Part shown: positions 1 to 7,596 of the stretch, piece by piece
How positions within the stretch are numbered: position 1 is the first letter of the stretch
Layout: every line of letters begins with the position of its first letter
From: Prevotella sp. CAG:1058
GTDB taxonomy: Bacteria; Bacteroidota; Bacteroidia; Bacteroidales; Bacteroidaceae
Length of the DNA stretch: 25,062 bases
Assembly (NCBI GenBank): GCA_000433175.1
Contig: HF986751.1
Span: forward strand, 1 to 25,062
Direction of reading: 5' to 3'
The notes under the pieces: model-generated
What the model saw: the letters and a program-made list of their open reading frames with translations, nothing else
Told to the model about the DNA's origin: nothing
The model's database searches: none
Program-made: the position numbers and the translations under genes

Positions 1-79
1 TGTTTAGCATATCTTTTTCATCCCTTTTCTTACTCCTTGACGATTTATTCTTGACAGTATTTCAATGATCTCTTGAATA

Positions 80-87
80 TAATTTTG
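80..87 (+). promoter_or_regulatory. Candidate Bacteroidetes -7 box for the small secreted protein
   Basis: TAATTTTG matches the TAnnTTTG -7 consensus of the Bacteroidetes primary sigma factor and lies about 70 bases before the ATG at 157. The only upstream TTG-like element (TTGA at 51-54) is 25 bp away, longer than the usual 19-21, so the -33 half is poor. Confidence 0.35.
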
Positions 88-125
88 AACCGGATTATGC
101 CGATTCTATGTTTAATTTTAATTTA

Positions 126-143
126 TCGGTAAAAATTTACCGA
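126..143 (+). promoter_or_regulatory. Perfect inverted repeat in the leader, just before the start codon
   Basis: TCGGTAAA, AA, TTTACCGA form an 8-bp perfect palindrome that ends 13 bases upstream of the ATG at 157. It could be an operator or a small leader hairpin next to the ribosome landing site. No T-run follows, so it is not a terminator. Function is unknown. Confidence 0.4.
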
Positions 144-156
144 AGTATTGACTATT

Positions 157-438
157 ATGAAAAAGAATCTATTTAAGGCGTTCTTAGGGTTAGTAACCTT
201 ATTCGCCATTCCGAGTGTAGCCAATGCAGCTAATAATATGATTGTGGAGAGTCCTTTGATGGAGATGAACATGCAAGATCCGGAGGATAATAAGCCGGGT
301 ATTAGTGGTGAAGTCATATCTACAACGAAAAATGATGGAACGGTCATAATGATTGTAACGGTAACTGTTACTTTGAATGGTGAAGTTGTTAGTCAGCATA
401 TGGAATTTGTAGTTGTTGGTAATAGACCTGAATCTTAA
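157..438 (+). CDS. Small secreted or periplasmic protein of unknown function
   Basis: A 93-residue protein. The ATG at 157 is chosen over an upstream in-frame TTG at 148 because it starts directly on a Sec signal peptide: MKK, a hydrophobic core, then a probable signal peptidase I site after Ala-Asn-Ala near residue 24. The mature part of about 69 residues is acidic at first (a Met/Asp/Glu-rich stretch), then rich in alternating Val/Ile/Thr, suggesting a small beta structure. There is no lipobox cysteine and no cysteine in the mature part. It lies 11 bases before the GLPGLI gene on the same strand, so the two are probably co-transcribed. It is AT-rich, like the first part of its neighbour and unlike the receptor gene further on. 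I do not recognise a family. Confidence 0.65.
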   Translation: MKKNLFKAFLGLVTLFAIPSVANAANNMIVESPLMEMNMQDPEDNKPGISGEVISTTKNDGTVIMIVTVTVTLNGEVVSQHMEFVVVGNRPES

Positions 439-449
439 TTAGAATTACT

Positions 450-1139
450 ATGAAGATTCTTATTTTGATAATGTTTTCTATAATATCCCTTTCGGCTTAT
501 TCCCAACCGAAAGGGATAAAGTGTATTTATTCGACGACAACACCTGTCCATGAAGGTTTTTACAAAATAGAAAACACAATTGCAAGGGATATTATTATAA
601 AACGTGTGAAAGAGGATAAGAAAGTTTATTCTCTTACGGGTGTGGACGGTAAATTCCTGTGTGTGAAAGAGCCTGAGACACACGAGACCATGCCATTGGA
701 GATGGACAAACTGCAAATATATGTGGATTTTAACGACAATGTAGAAGTTTCACAAGTAAAATATGCTAACAAGTTGTACCTGATAAAAAATACTCTCGAG
801 AAATACGAGTGGGATATTTCAGATTCAACAAAGCAAATATCGGGTTACAACTGTTATAAGGCAAAACTTAAGGGAAAGCCTGGCGTAACGGCATGGTTTA
901 CGCCCGATGTGCCTTTCGGCTGCGCCCCATACGGTTATTACGGCCTGCCGGGGTTGGTGGTGCACATGGAAATACCCATGTTCAACCTCGATCTTGAAAG
1001 CATAACCGAGGTCGACGGCGTGCAGCTAAATCCCCCGACCGAAGGGAAACCTACCACGGAGGAAGGCCTTACGAAAGATGCGAATAAGGCACTTGAGGAG
1101 TTAATGAATAAGGCCGACAAGGTAACCAAGATAGAATAG
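450..1139 (+). CDS. GLPGLI family secreted protein
   Basis: A 229-residue protein with an N-terminal signal peptide (cleavage near Tyr-Ser-Gln, residue 19). The family signature GLPGL is at residues 165-169, preceded by the usual WDIS, TKQI, GYNCYKAK and AWFTPDVPFG segments (about 121-157), so membership of the Bacteroidetes GLPGLI family (TIGR01200) is secure. These proteins are exported and of unknown biochemical role; they are commonly found beside CarboxypepD_reg/TonB-type outer membrane proteins, as here. The gene is a compositional mosaic: codons up to about residue 143 (position 870-890) are AT-rich, the rest is markedly GC-rich like the following receptor gene. A perfect 12-bp inverted repeat sits inside the signal-peptide coding region (484-518). 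Confidence 0.85.
   Translation: MKILILIMFSIISLSAYSQPKGIKCIYSTTTPVHEGFYKIENTIARDIIIKRVKEDKKVYSLTGVDGKFLCVKEPETHETMPLEMDKLQIYVDFNDNVEVSQVKYANKLYLIKNTLEKYEWDISDSTKQISGYNCYKAKLKGKPGVTAWFTPDVPFGCAPYGYYGLPGLVVHMEIPMFNLDLESITEVDGVQLNPPTEGKPTTEEGLTKDANKALEELMNKADKVTKIE
484..518 (+). repeat. Perfect 12-bp inverted repeat inside the GLPGLI coding region
   Basis: TATCCCTTTCGG (484-495) and CCGAAAGGGATA (507-518) are exact reverse complements around an 11-base spacer. In RNA this would be a stable hairpin covering codons 12-23, just after the start codon. It is not followed by a T-run. Possible roles are attenuation of the GLPGLI gene relative to the small upstream gene, RNA processing, or a protein-binding site; none is shown. 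Confidence 0.6.
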
Positions 1140-1169
1140 CCACGGCATAGTATGTGAAACGCCCCGCCC

Positions 1170-2342
1170 ATGATCCGCACAACCATTAAACGACTGCTGC
1201 TGACGCTTGCCGCTGGCGGCTGTTTCGCAGTCACCGCCACGGCCCAGAAGGCCGTGGTGAGCGGGCGTGTGACCGATACCGAGGGCACTCCGATAGTGTC
1301 GGCCACGGTCTTGGCATACGCCGACAGCCTGCTTACGCCGCCTATGAAGGGCTACGCCGTTACCGGCGGCGACGGTGGCTTCAGCCTTACTGTCGACGGC
1401 ACGGCGTGGCTTCAGGTTAAAAGCCTCGGCTATGCCGACTGCGTAAAGCGCGTAGCGCCCGGCGAGAGCGGCGTAGACGTAAGGCTGGAGGCCGACGGCA
1501 AGACATTGGCTGAGCTTGTTGTGAAAGGCTCTTATGCGGGCGTTAAGGTTTCGGGCGACACCGTAAGGTTCGACACCGACCACTTCAAGACCGGCGCGGA
1601 GGACAATATAGCCGACGTGCTCAGGCGCCTGCCCGGCATGGACGTAAGCGACGACGGCCACATAACCTACGAGGGCCGCGGCGTAAGCACGCTGCTCGTC
1701 GACGGACGCGATGTGTTCGCCCGTGGCTCGGAGGGCACGGCCGTCAACAACATGTCGGCAGACATAATGACGGGGGCGGAGATACTGAAGAACTACGCCG
1801 GCTATGCCGTGGGCAACCGCTACGCCCGCGGCACGGGCACGGCGCTCAACATAAAGACGTCGGGCAAGCACCGGCTGACCGGCAACGCCGACGCCAACGG
1901 CGGACTGAAGGACAAATACCGCGGCAAGGGCGCCGCCATATACCTCGGGCGCTCTTCGTCGGCCACGGCCTTAGCCTCGGCCAACAACACGGGCGAGCCC
2001 GTCTTCACCGTAAGCGACTATCTTAACTACGTGGTGGGCATGGACAACCTGCTGGCCGGGGGCGGCGGCAAGTTCAGCCTGTCGGGCCCCGAGGCGATGA
2101 TGGTCTACACGCCCGACAACGTAGACAAGAGCCGCGGAGCCACCGCTTCGGTAAGTTGCAACCGCAAAACCTCGGATAAGCTCACCGTAAAGGCCAACGC
2201 AATGGCCAGCACGTCGGCCACACGCGAGCGCACGACGTCGCTCGACACTTACTTTGCCGGCGGACTTGTAAACCGACGCACGTATGAAGACAGCCGCCGC
2301 AACCACTTCGCCACTGGCTCGGCCGACGTGCGCTGTATATAA
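1170..2342 (+). pseudogene. CarboxypepD_reg/TonB-plug outer membrane protein, truncated before the barrel
   Basis: The 390-residue reading frame begins with a signal peptide (to Ala-Gln near 26), then a CarboxypepD_reg-like domain (about 27-110, with GRVTDTEGTPI and ATV) and a TonB-type plug (about 113-220, with ELVVKG, DNIADVLRRLPGM and LLVDGRDVF). Relatives carry several hundred more residues of beta-barrel. Here the frame stops after about 170 post-plug residues, and glmS starts 15 bases later. Without the barrel the product should not be a working outer membrane channel, so I call it a 3'-deleted gene. It lies 30 bases after the GLPGLI gene. It is strongly GC-rich compared with glmS. The join lies roughly at 2330-2345. 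Annotators may list it as a normal CDS. Confidence 0.8.
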
Positions 2343-2357
2343 AAACAAAAAAACATT

Positions 2358-4208
2358 ATGTGCGGAATAGTTGGATATATAGGTTCAAGAGATGCCTACG
2401 ACATACTTATCAAAGGACTTAAACGCCTTGAATACCGTGGTTACGACTCGGCAGGAGTAGCCCTTATAAACGGTGAAGGCAAAATGAACGTGTATAAGGA
2501 AAAAGGCAAAGTGAGCAACCTGGAAACAATAGCGTCGCAAAGAGACACGTCAGGACATATAGGCATAGCCCATACCCGCTGGGCCACACACGGCGAACCG
2601 TCTGCCGTCAACGCACACCCACACGTATCGCAGAACGGGAGGCTGGCCCTTGTACACAACGGAATAATAGAGAACTATACAAGCCTGAAAGAATTTCTCA
2701 CCAAAAAAGGCTACACCTTTAAGAGTTGCACCGACACGGAGGTACTTGTACAACTCATTGAGTTCATGCAGGACGAGTACGGCAAGGACCTCGAAGGAGC
2801 CGTAGTAATGGCACTCCGCCGGGTCATTGGAGCATACGCCATAGCTGTAATAGACCACAACTGCCCGGACAAGATTGTCGTGGCAAAGAAGAGCAGTCCG
2901 CTTGTAATCGGCATAGGCGACAACAACAGCGAGTTTTTCATAGCCTCGGACGCCCTGCCTATCGTGGCATACACCAAACAGATGGTTTACCTCAACGACA
3001 ACGAAGTCGCACTGCTTAAGACAGGACAGAAGATAGAAATCAGGAACCTTGACAACAAGGAAATAAACCTTGACATAAAGGAAGTCGACATAAATCTCGA
3101 AACACTGGAAAAAGGAGGCTTCGACCACTTCATGCTTAAAGAGATATACGACCAGCCACGCTGCATAGCCGACTGCATGAGGGGCCGCCTGCTGCTTAAG
3201 GAGAAGCGCATCGTGTTAAGCACAATAAACCTGCACCGCAACGAACTGATAAACGCCAACCGCTTCATCATCGTAGCATGCGGAACGTCGTGGCACGCAG
3301 GACTTATCGGCAAACAGCTTATAGAGCAGTGGGCCCATATACCCGTCGAGGTTGAATACGCTTCCGAATTCCGCTACCGCAACCCGGTAATACAGCCCGG
3401 CGACGTTGTGATTGCGATATCACAAAGCGGCGAAACAGCCGACACGCTAGCTGCCTTCCAGTTGGCGAAAGAGTGCCACGCCTTATGTTTCGGCATTGTA
3501 AACGCCGTAGGTTCGAGCATAGCCCGCGCATCGGATACGGGAATTTACATACACGTAGGCCCCGAAATAGGAGTAGCTTCGACAAAGGCGTTTACCGGAC
3601 AGGTCACCGTGCTTACACTGTTCGCCCTGGCACTCGGACACGAACGAGGGGAAATAAGCCAGAAAGAATACGAGGACACGATAGAAGAGCTTGGGCGCAT
3701 ACCTGAGAAGATAAAAAAAGTGCTCGAAAGTAACGATAAAATAAAGGAAATAGCCCGTTCGCTGACTTACGCCGAAAACGCCCTCTACATGGGGCGCGGA
3801 TTCAACTACCCAGTAGCGCTTGAAGGTGCACTGAAACTGAAAGAAATAAGCTACATACACGCCGAAGGCTATCCGGCAGCCGAGATGAAGCACGGCCCGA
3901 TAGCCCTAATCGACGAAGACATGCCCGTAATATTCGTAGCCACACACCACCAGTTGTACAAGAAGATTTTAAGTAACATTGAAGAAGTAACAGCGCGCAA
4001 CGGGCGCATACTATCAATAGTGACAGAAGGCGATGTTGCCGTAAAAGACATTTCGAAGGCATATATAGAAGTGCCGCCCACATTTGCGCCGCTGGCTCCG
4101 TTACTTTCAGTAATTCCCCTACAATTAATAGCATACCACGTGGCCGTAGAAAAAGGCCTTAACGTTGACCAACCACGCAACCTGGCAAAATCGGTTACCG
4201 TAGAATAA
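2358..4208 (+). CDS. glmS: Glutamine--fructose-6-phosphate aminotransferase (isomerizing)
   Basis: A 616-residue cytoplasmic enzyme making glucosamine-6-phosphate from fructose-6-phosphate and glutamine, the first step toward UDP-GlcNAc for peptidoglycan and lipid A. MCGIVGYIG places the nucleophilic Cys at position 2, exposed after Met removal. The class II glutaminase domain (to about 225) has AHTRWATHG and HNGIIENY. Two SIS domains follow, with CGTSWHAG, SQSGETADT and ESKLKE-like EGALKLKEISYIHAE. The C-terminus ends in DQPRNLAKSVTVE, the classic closing motif. Full length. It starts 15 bases after the truncated receptor frame, and I see no TAnnTTTG box just before it, so it may depend on upstream transcription. 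No glmS ribozyme is apparent. Followed by fmt on the same strand. Confidence 0.97.
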   Translation: MCGIVGYIGSRDAYDILIKGLKRLEYRGYDSAGVALINGEGKMNVYKEKGKVSNLETIASQRDTSGHIGIAHTRWATHGEPSAVNAHPHVSQNGRLALVHNGIIENYTSLKEFLTKKGYTFKSCTDTEVLVQLIEFMQDEYGKDLEGAVVMALRRVIGAYAIAVIDHNCPDKIVVAKKSSPLVIGIGDNNSEFFIASDALPIVAYTKQMVYLNDNEVALLKTGQKIEIRNLDNKEINLDIKEVDINLETLEKGGFDHFMLKEIYDQPRCIADCMRGRLLLKEKRIVLSTINLHRNELINANRFIIVACGTSWHAGLIGKQLIEQWAHIPVEVEYASEFRYRNPVIQPGDVVIAISQSGETADTLAAFQLAKECHALCFGIVNAVGSSIARASDTGIYIHVGPEIGVASTKAFTGQVTVLTLFALALGHERGEISQKEYEDTIEELGRIPEKIKKVLESNDKIKEIARSLTYAENALYMGRGFNYPVALEGALKLKEISYIHAEGYPAAEMKHGPIALIDEDMPVIFVATHHQLYKKILSNIEEVTARNGRILSIVTEGDVAVKDISKAYIEVPPTFAPLAPLLSVIPLQLIAYHVAVEKGLNVDQPRNLAKSVTVE

Positions 4209-4331
4209 GAAAAAGTCAAGCAAGCCGGACGCAGTCGAACAAGATTGCACAAGCAGGAAAGACATGGCATAAAAGCCGGTCTGCCTTTATATGACATCAC
4301 CGGCCCACTTAATTATAAAATAGAAGGACAA

Positions 4332-5315
4332 ATGACGAAAAAAGATTTAAGGATAATATTCATGGGCACGCCCGAGTTTGCCGTTGGCACACTTAGCACT
4401 TTGGTTGAAAACGGCTACAACGTAGTAGCCGTGGTAACACAACCCGACAAACCCGTAGGACGCCATCAGGACACGCTACAGCCGTCGGCAGTCAAACAAT
4501 ATGCCTTGTCAAAAGGCCTGCCTGTTTTACAGCCGGAGAAAATGAAAGACCCTGAGTTTGTCGATACATTGAGAAGTTACAATGCCGACCTCCAGGTCGT
4601 AGTGGCATTCAGGATGCTGCCCGAAGTTGTATGGGGCATGCCCCGCTTCGGCACATTCAACGTGCATGCCGCACTACTGCCGCAGTACCGCGGGGCCGCA
4701 CCGATAAACTGGGCTATAATAAACGGGGAAAAGCAAACCGGAGTGACAACGTTCTTCCTCGACCACGACATAGACACCGGCCGCATAATAATGCAGGAAC
4801 CGTTTGAGATCAAGGACGAGTACAATGTGGAAGACGTCTACGACGGACTTATGAAGTTAGGTGCCGACATTGCCGTAAGGACCATTGACAAAATAATCGA
4901 GGGCGACGGAAAAGTAGATTCCCTGCCACAGGACGAAATGATAAAGATAGGCAAAGAATTGCATGCCGCACCCAAGATATTCAAGGAAACATGCAGAATC
5001 AACTGGGACAACACGGCCGTCAACATACATAATTTTGTCCGCGGACTGTCGCCCTACCCCGGTGCATGGACAAACATGAGTGCCCCCGACGCGAAAAACA
5101 CCGTATTAAAAATATTCAAAACAGCACTTACAACAATCCCATGCAACGGCAAGCCGTCAGGCACAATAATGGTTTACGACGGTAAAATGTTTGTGGCAAC
5201 CAACGATTGCTGGCTTAATCTTGACTGCATACAGCTCAGCGGCAAGAAGAGAATGGACGCCAAAGCCTTCATTAACGGATTCAGGGAACTGGAAAACCAT
5301 AAACTCGTTTATTAG
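4332..5315 (+). CDS. fmt: Methionyl-tRNA formyltransferase
   Basis: A 327-residue enzyme that formylates Met-tRNA(fMet) using 10-formyl-tetrahydrofolate, for translation initiation. The frame is open from 4245, but the ATG at 4332 gives the conserved N-terminus, placing IIFMGTPEFAV near residues 8-18. The formyl-transferase core contains FNVHAALLPQYRGAAPINWAI, with catalytic Asn110 and His112, and Asp148 in DHDIDTG, matching the Asn/His/Asp triad of the family. A C-terminal OB-fold domain (about 210-320, with FVRGLSPYPGAW) completes the usual length. It follows glmS by 123 bases and precedes mnmA, with no intervening terminator, suggesting one transcription unit of unrelated housekeeping genes. 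Confidence 0.96.
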   Translation: MTKKDLRIIFMGTPEFAVGTLSTLVENGYNVVAVVTQPDKPVGRHQDTLQPSAVKQYALSKGLPVLQPEKMKDPEFVDTLRSYNADLQVVVAFRMLPEVVWGMPRFGTFNVHAALLPQYRGAAPINWAIINGEKQTGVTTFFLDHDIDTGRIIMQEPFEIKDEYNVEDVYDGLMKLGADIAVRTIDKIIEGDGKVDSLPQDEMIKIGKELHAAPKIFKETCRINWDNTAVNIHNFVRGLSPYPGAWTNMSAPDAKNTVLKIFKTALTTIPCNGKPSGTIMVYDGKMFVATNDCWLNLDCIQLSGKKRMDAKAFINGFRELENHKLVY

Positions 5316-5405
5316 GGACAATACACACGCGGCAATACAAAAGACAAAATCATGCCGCTAACATTTAATCATTTACGAAAAGACAAACACGGTCTGCATT
5401 ATTAT

Positions 5406-6503
5406 ATGATTATGAATTGTGACTTAGACAAACGCATAGCAGTACTCCTGTCAGGCGGCGTTGACAGTTCGGTAGTCGTTTACGAACTTGCAAGACAAGG
5501 GCTCCACCCCGACTGTTTCTATATTAAGATAGGTCCGGAGGAGAACGAAGAATGGGACTGCTCAAGTGAAGAAGACTTGGAAATGGCTACGGCGGTAGCT
5601 GCAAAATACGGCTGCCGGCTTCAGGTGGTAGACTGTCATAAGGAATATTGGGACGGCGTAACACGCTATACGATGGAAAAAGTACGCGCCGGATATACTC
5701 CCAACCCTGACGTAATGTGCAACAGGCTCATAAAGTTCGGAGCTTTCAACGAAAAGGCGGGCAACGACTACGACCTGATAGCAACAGGGCACTACGCGCA
5801 AACAGAAATAATAGACGGCTTGAAGTGGCTTACTACAAGCCCCGACCCCGTAAAAGACCAGACCGACTTCCTTGCCCAGATACACGACTGGCAGCTGCGC
5901 AAGGCAATCTTCCCCATCGGCCACTACATGAAAGACGAAGTAAGGGCCATAGCCGAACGCGAACATCTGATCAACGCAAAACGTAAGGACAGCCAGGGAA
6001 TATGCTTTCTAGGCAAAATCAACTACAACGACTACATTCGCCGCTACCTGGGAGAGAATCCGGGGAATGTTGTCGAGCTTGAGACTGGACGCGTTATAGG
6101 ACAGCACAAGGGCTTATGGTTCCACACTATAGGCCAGCGTCATGGACTCGGTTTCGGCGGAGGCCCGTGGTATGCGGTAAAGAAAGACATCCGCGCCAAT
6201 ATCCTTTACGTAAGCAAAGGGTACGAACCACTCACTGCGTATAAAAAAGAATTCTCGATAAGAGGCTTCAACTACCTGACATGCAACCCGTGGAAAGACT
6301 CCCCTGTCGCCAACATTACGTTCAAGATACGCCACACACCAGAATTCCACAAGGCAACACTTGAACGCGTTGACGACAATTCATACAATGTACATTCAGC
6401 CGATTTGATACAAGGTGTAGCCCCGGGACAATTCTGTGTTGTTTACGATGAGAACCACCATAAATGTATCGGCAGCGGAGAAATTTCACCGCAAATTGCA
6501 TGA
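5406..6503 (+). CDS. mnmA: tRNA-specific 2-thiouridylase MnmA
   Basis: A 365-residue enzyme that installs the 2-thio group on U34 of tRNAs for Lys, Glu and Gln. The frame is open from 5352, but MIMNCDLDKRIAVLLSGG from 5406 (or MNCD from 5412) starts just ahead of the PP-loop, as in homologues. SGGVDSS (16-22) binds ATP. The two catalytic cysteines are visible as Cys105 in NPDVMCN and Cys200 in SQGICFLGK, with TGHYA (127-131) between. The central HTIGQRHGLG and C-terminal APGQFCVVY segments are typical. Bacteroidetes often carry more than one MnmA paralogue; this one resembles the version with YIKIG and LSGGVDSSVVV. It ends the glmS-fmt-mnmA run and is followed by two tRNA genes. Confidence 0.95.
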   Translation: MIMNCDLDKRIAVLLSGGVDSSVVVYELARQGLHPDCFYIKIGPEENEEWDCSSEEDLEMATAVAAKYGCRLQVVDCHKEYWDGVTRYTMEKVRAGYTPNPDVMCNRLIKFGAFNEKAGNDYDLIATGHYAQTEIIDGLKWLTTSPDPVKDQTDFLAQIHDWQLRKAIFPIGHYMKDEVRAIAEREHLINAKRKDSQGICFLGKINYNDYIRRYLGENPGNVVELETGRVIGQHKGLWFHTIGQRHGLGFGGGPWYAVKKDIRANILYVSKGYEPLTAYKKEFSIRGFNYLTCNPWKDSPVANITFKIRHTPEFHKATLERVDDNSYNVHSADLIQGVAPGQFCVVYDENHHKCIGSGEISPQIA

Positions 6504-6538
6504 TTTTTCATATTTCGATGAAATTTTTTCCGCAAAAA

Positions 6539-6570
6539 TTTGCATGAATAAAAATAAATGCCTACCTTTG
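6539..6570 (+). promoter_or_regulatory. Promoter of the tRNA-Ser/tRNA-Glu unit
   Basis: TTTG (6539-6542), 20 bp, TACCTTTG (6563-6570) is a full match to the Bacteroidetes -33/-7 consensus. It lies about 45 bases upstream of the tRNA-Ser gene. Confidence 0.85.
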
Positions 6571-6614
6571 CAACCGCATTTGAGCGAGAATGCTTCGGTA
6601 CAATAAGCCGGAAT

Positions 6615-6702
6615 GGAAGTTTGGGTGAGTGGCTGAAACCAGCAGTTTGCTAAACTGCCGTGCGAGTTTATCGTACCGGGGGTTCGAATCCCCCAGCTTC
6701 CG
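6615..6702 (+). tRNA. tRNA-Ser (anticodon GCU)
   Basis: An 88-base class II tRNA. The acceptor stem GGAAGTT pairs with AGCTTCC (one G-T pair), followed by discriminator G at 6702. Anticodon stem GCAGT/ACTGC (6642-6646 and 6654-6658) holds loop TTGCTAA with anticodon GCT at 6649-6651. The long variable arm and the T-arm GGGGG-TTCGAAT-CCCCC are clear. It reads AGC and AGU serine codons. The CCA end is not encoded. Confidence 0.96.
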
Positions 6703-6722
6703 CTTCGTGCTGAGTCACATTT

Positions 6723-6794
6723 GGTGGATTCATCTAATGGTTAGGATACAAGATTCTCAATCTTGGCATAGGGGTTCGATTCCCCTATCCACTA
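6723..6794 (+). tRNA. tRNA-Glu (anticodon CUC)
   Basis: A 72-base tRNA, 20 bases after tRNA-Ser and probably in the same transcript. Acceptor GGTGGAT pairs with ATCCACT, with a G-T pair at the first position, and the discriminator is A at 6794. Anticodon stem CAAGA/TCTTG (6749-6753 and 6761-6765) carries loop TTCTCAA with anticodon CTC at 6756-6758, reading GAG. T-arm AGGGG-TTCGATT-CCCCT is intact. The CCA end is not encoded. Confidence 0.93.
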
Positions 6795-6798
6795 CGTT

Positions 6799-6835
6799 AA
6801 CGCCTTATAAATCGATGATTTATAAGGCGTTTTTA
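6799..6835 (+). terminator. Terminator after the tRNA pair
   Basis: AACGCCTTATAAATC and GATTTATAAGGCGTT form a 15-bp perfect stem around GAT, followed by TTT, A, TTT. This is a typical intrinsic terminator immediately after tRNA-Glu. Confidence 0.85.
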
Positions 6836-6871
6836 TTTCACCAGAATACAACTTAAATACCATATAAGACA

Positions 6872-7333
6872 ATGAATATCATCAACATATCCTCGATAAA
6901 ACACCCTGGCGTTGAAATGTTCAGCTCGCTTACGGAGGCACAACTGCGCAACCGCGCCAATCCGGAAGACGGCATATTCATTGCCGAAAGTCCGAAAGTC
7001 ATCAACGTGGCGTTGAACGCAGGCTACAAACCCCTGGCCCTATTATGCGAGAGAAAGCACATAACAGGCGATGCTGCGGACATAATAAAAAGATGCGGAG
7101 ACATTCCGGTGTTTACCGGAGAAAGGGATGTCCTGGCCGGACTGACAGGTTACACGCTAACACGGGGCGTCCTTTGCGCCATGCGCAGACCACAGGAAAG
7201 AAGCGTTGAAGAGGTTTGCCACGATGCAAGACGCATCGTCGTAATCGACGGAGTGGTAGACTCCACCAACATAGGTGCGATATTCCGATCGGCAGCCGCG
7301 CTCGGCATCGACGCTGTAGTATTGTTATTATGA
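6872..7333 (+). pseudogene. SpoU/TrmH-family RNA methyltransferase, C-terminally truncated
   Basis: A 153-residue frame homologous to the first part of SpoU-type 2'-O-ribose methyltransferases, which are usually about 250-270 residues. The N-terminal substrate-binding region (about 1-105, with IKHPGVEMFSSLTEAQLRN and IAESPKVINVAL) is complete. The catalytic SPOUT domain begins with VVIDGVVDSTNIGAIFRSAAALGIDAVV, which includes motif 1 (N-x-G-x-x-x-R). The frame stops there: motifs 2 and 3, which build the SAM-binding knot, are absent, and the following AT-rich bases do not encode them in any frame. The product should be inactive. The stop codon lies inside a terminator-like hairpin at 7330-7361. 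A 3' deletion is the simplest reading; an assembly join is possible. Confidence 0.8.
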
Positions 7334-7361
7334 ACTTGTATATTATTCAAGTTCATTTTTT
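7330..7361 (+). terminator. Terminator overlapping the truncated SpoU stop codon
   Basis: ATGAACTTG (7330-7338) and CAAGTTCAT (7348-7356) form a 9-bp perfect stem with a 9-base loop and a T-run to 7361. The TGA stop of the truncated gene (7331-7333) lies in the 5' arm. The rest of the 263-base gap up to gdhA is AT-rich with no gene seen. Confidence 0.65.
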
Positions 7362-7504
7362 GTTTCATGTAATATGCATTATTTATCATGCCTATTGTAT
7401 GACAAAAAGGTGTAATTATCTGTATTCTGCAAGCAAAATGTATATTTGTTATCCTTATTATTTGATATTTAGATATATTTTTATTTAAAAATCTATCTTT
7501 AATG

Positions 7505-7535
7505 TTCGTGCTTTAAATAAAATTGCTTACCTTTG
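7505..7535 (+). promoter_or_regulatory. Promoter of gdhA
   Basis: TACCTTTG (7528-7535) is an exact -7 box, with TTCG (7505-7508) as a partial -33 box 19 bp upstream. The leader to the ATG at 7597 is about 55 bases. Confidence 0.7.
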
Positions 7536-7596
7536 CAATATCAGATAAGTAAAGAATACATATATCTTCAATAACATTTTTAAGAGTAAAAGAATT

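Noticed and set aside
1101..1871. Long open frame on the minus strand across the GLPGLI/receptor genes
   Set aside because: It mirrors GC-rich coding sequence on the plus strand, has repetitive Ala/Arg/Val composition, and no recognisable domain; the plus-strand protein has clear family motifs.
2230..2357. glmS ribozyme or riboswitch
   Set aside because: Only 15 bases separate the upstream frame from glmS, and no ribozyme-like fold or core sequence is visible.
4175..4331. Possible Tn7-like insertion at the glmS 3' end (attTn7)
   Set aside because: The conserved glmS end is present, but only 123 bases without any transposon end or cargo gene separate it from fmt.
6615..7333. tRNA-associated integration site explaining the SpoU truncation
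   Set aside because: No copy of either tRNA 3' end is found near 7333 or elsewhere nearby and there is no integrase gene.
7200..7488. Frameshift as the reason for the short SpoU protein
   Set aside because: None of the other plus-strand frames after 7300 encodes the missing SPOUT motifs; the sequence becomes AT-rich noncoding, so the C-terminus is absent and not shifted.
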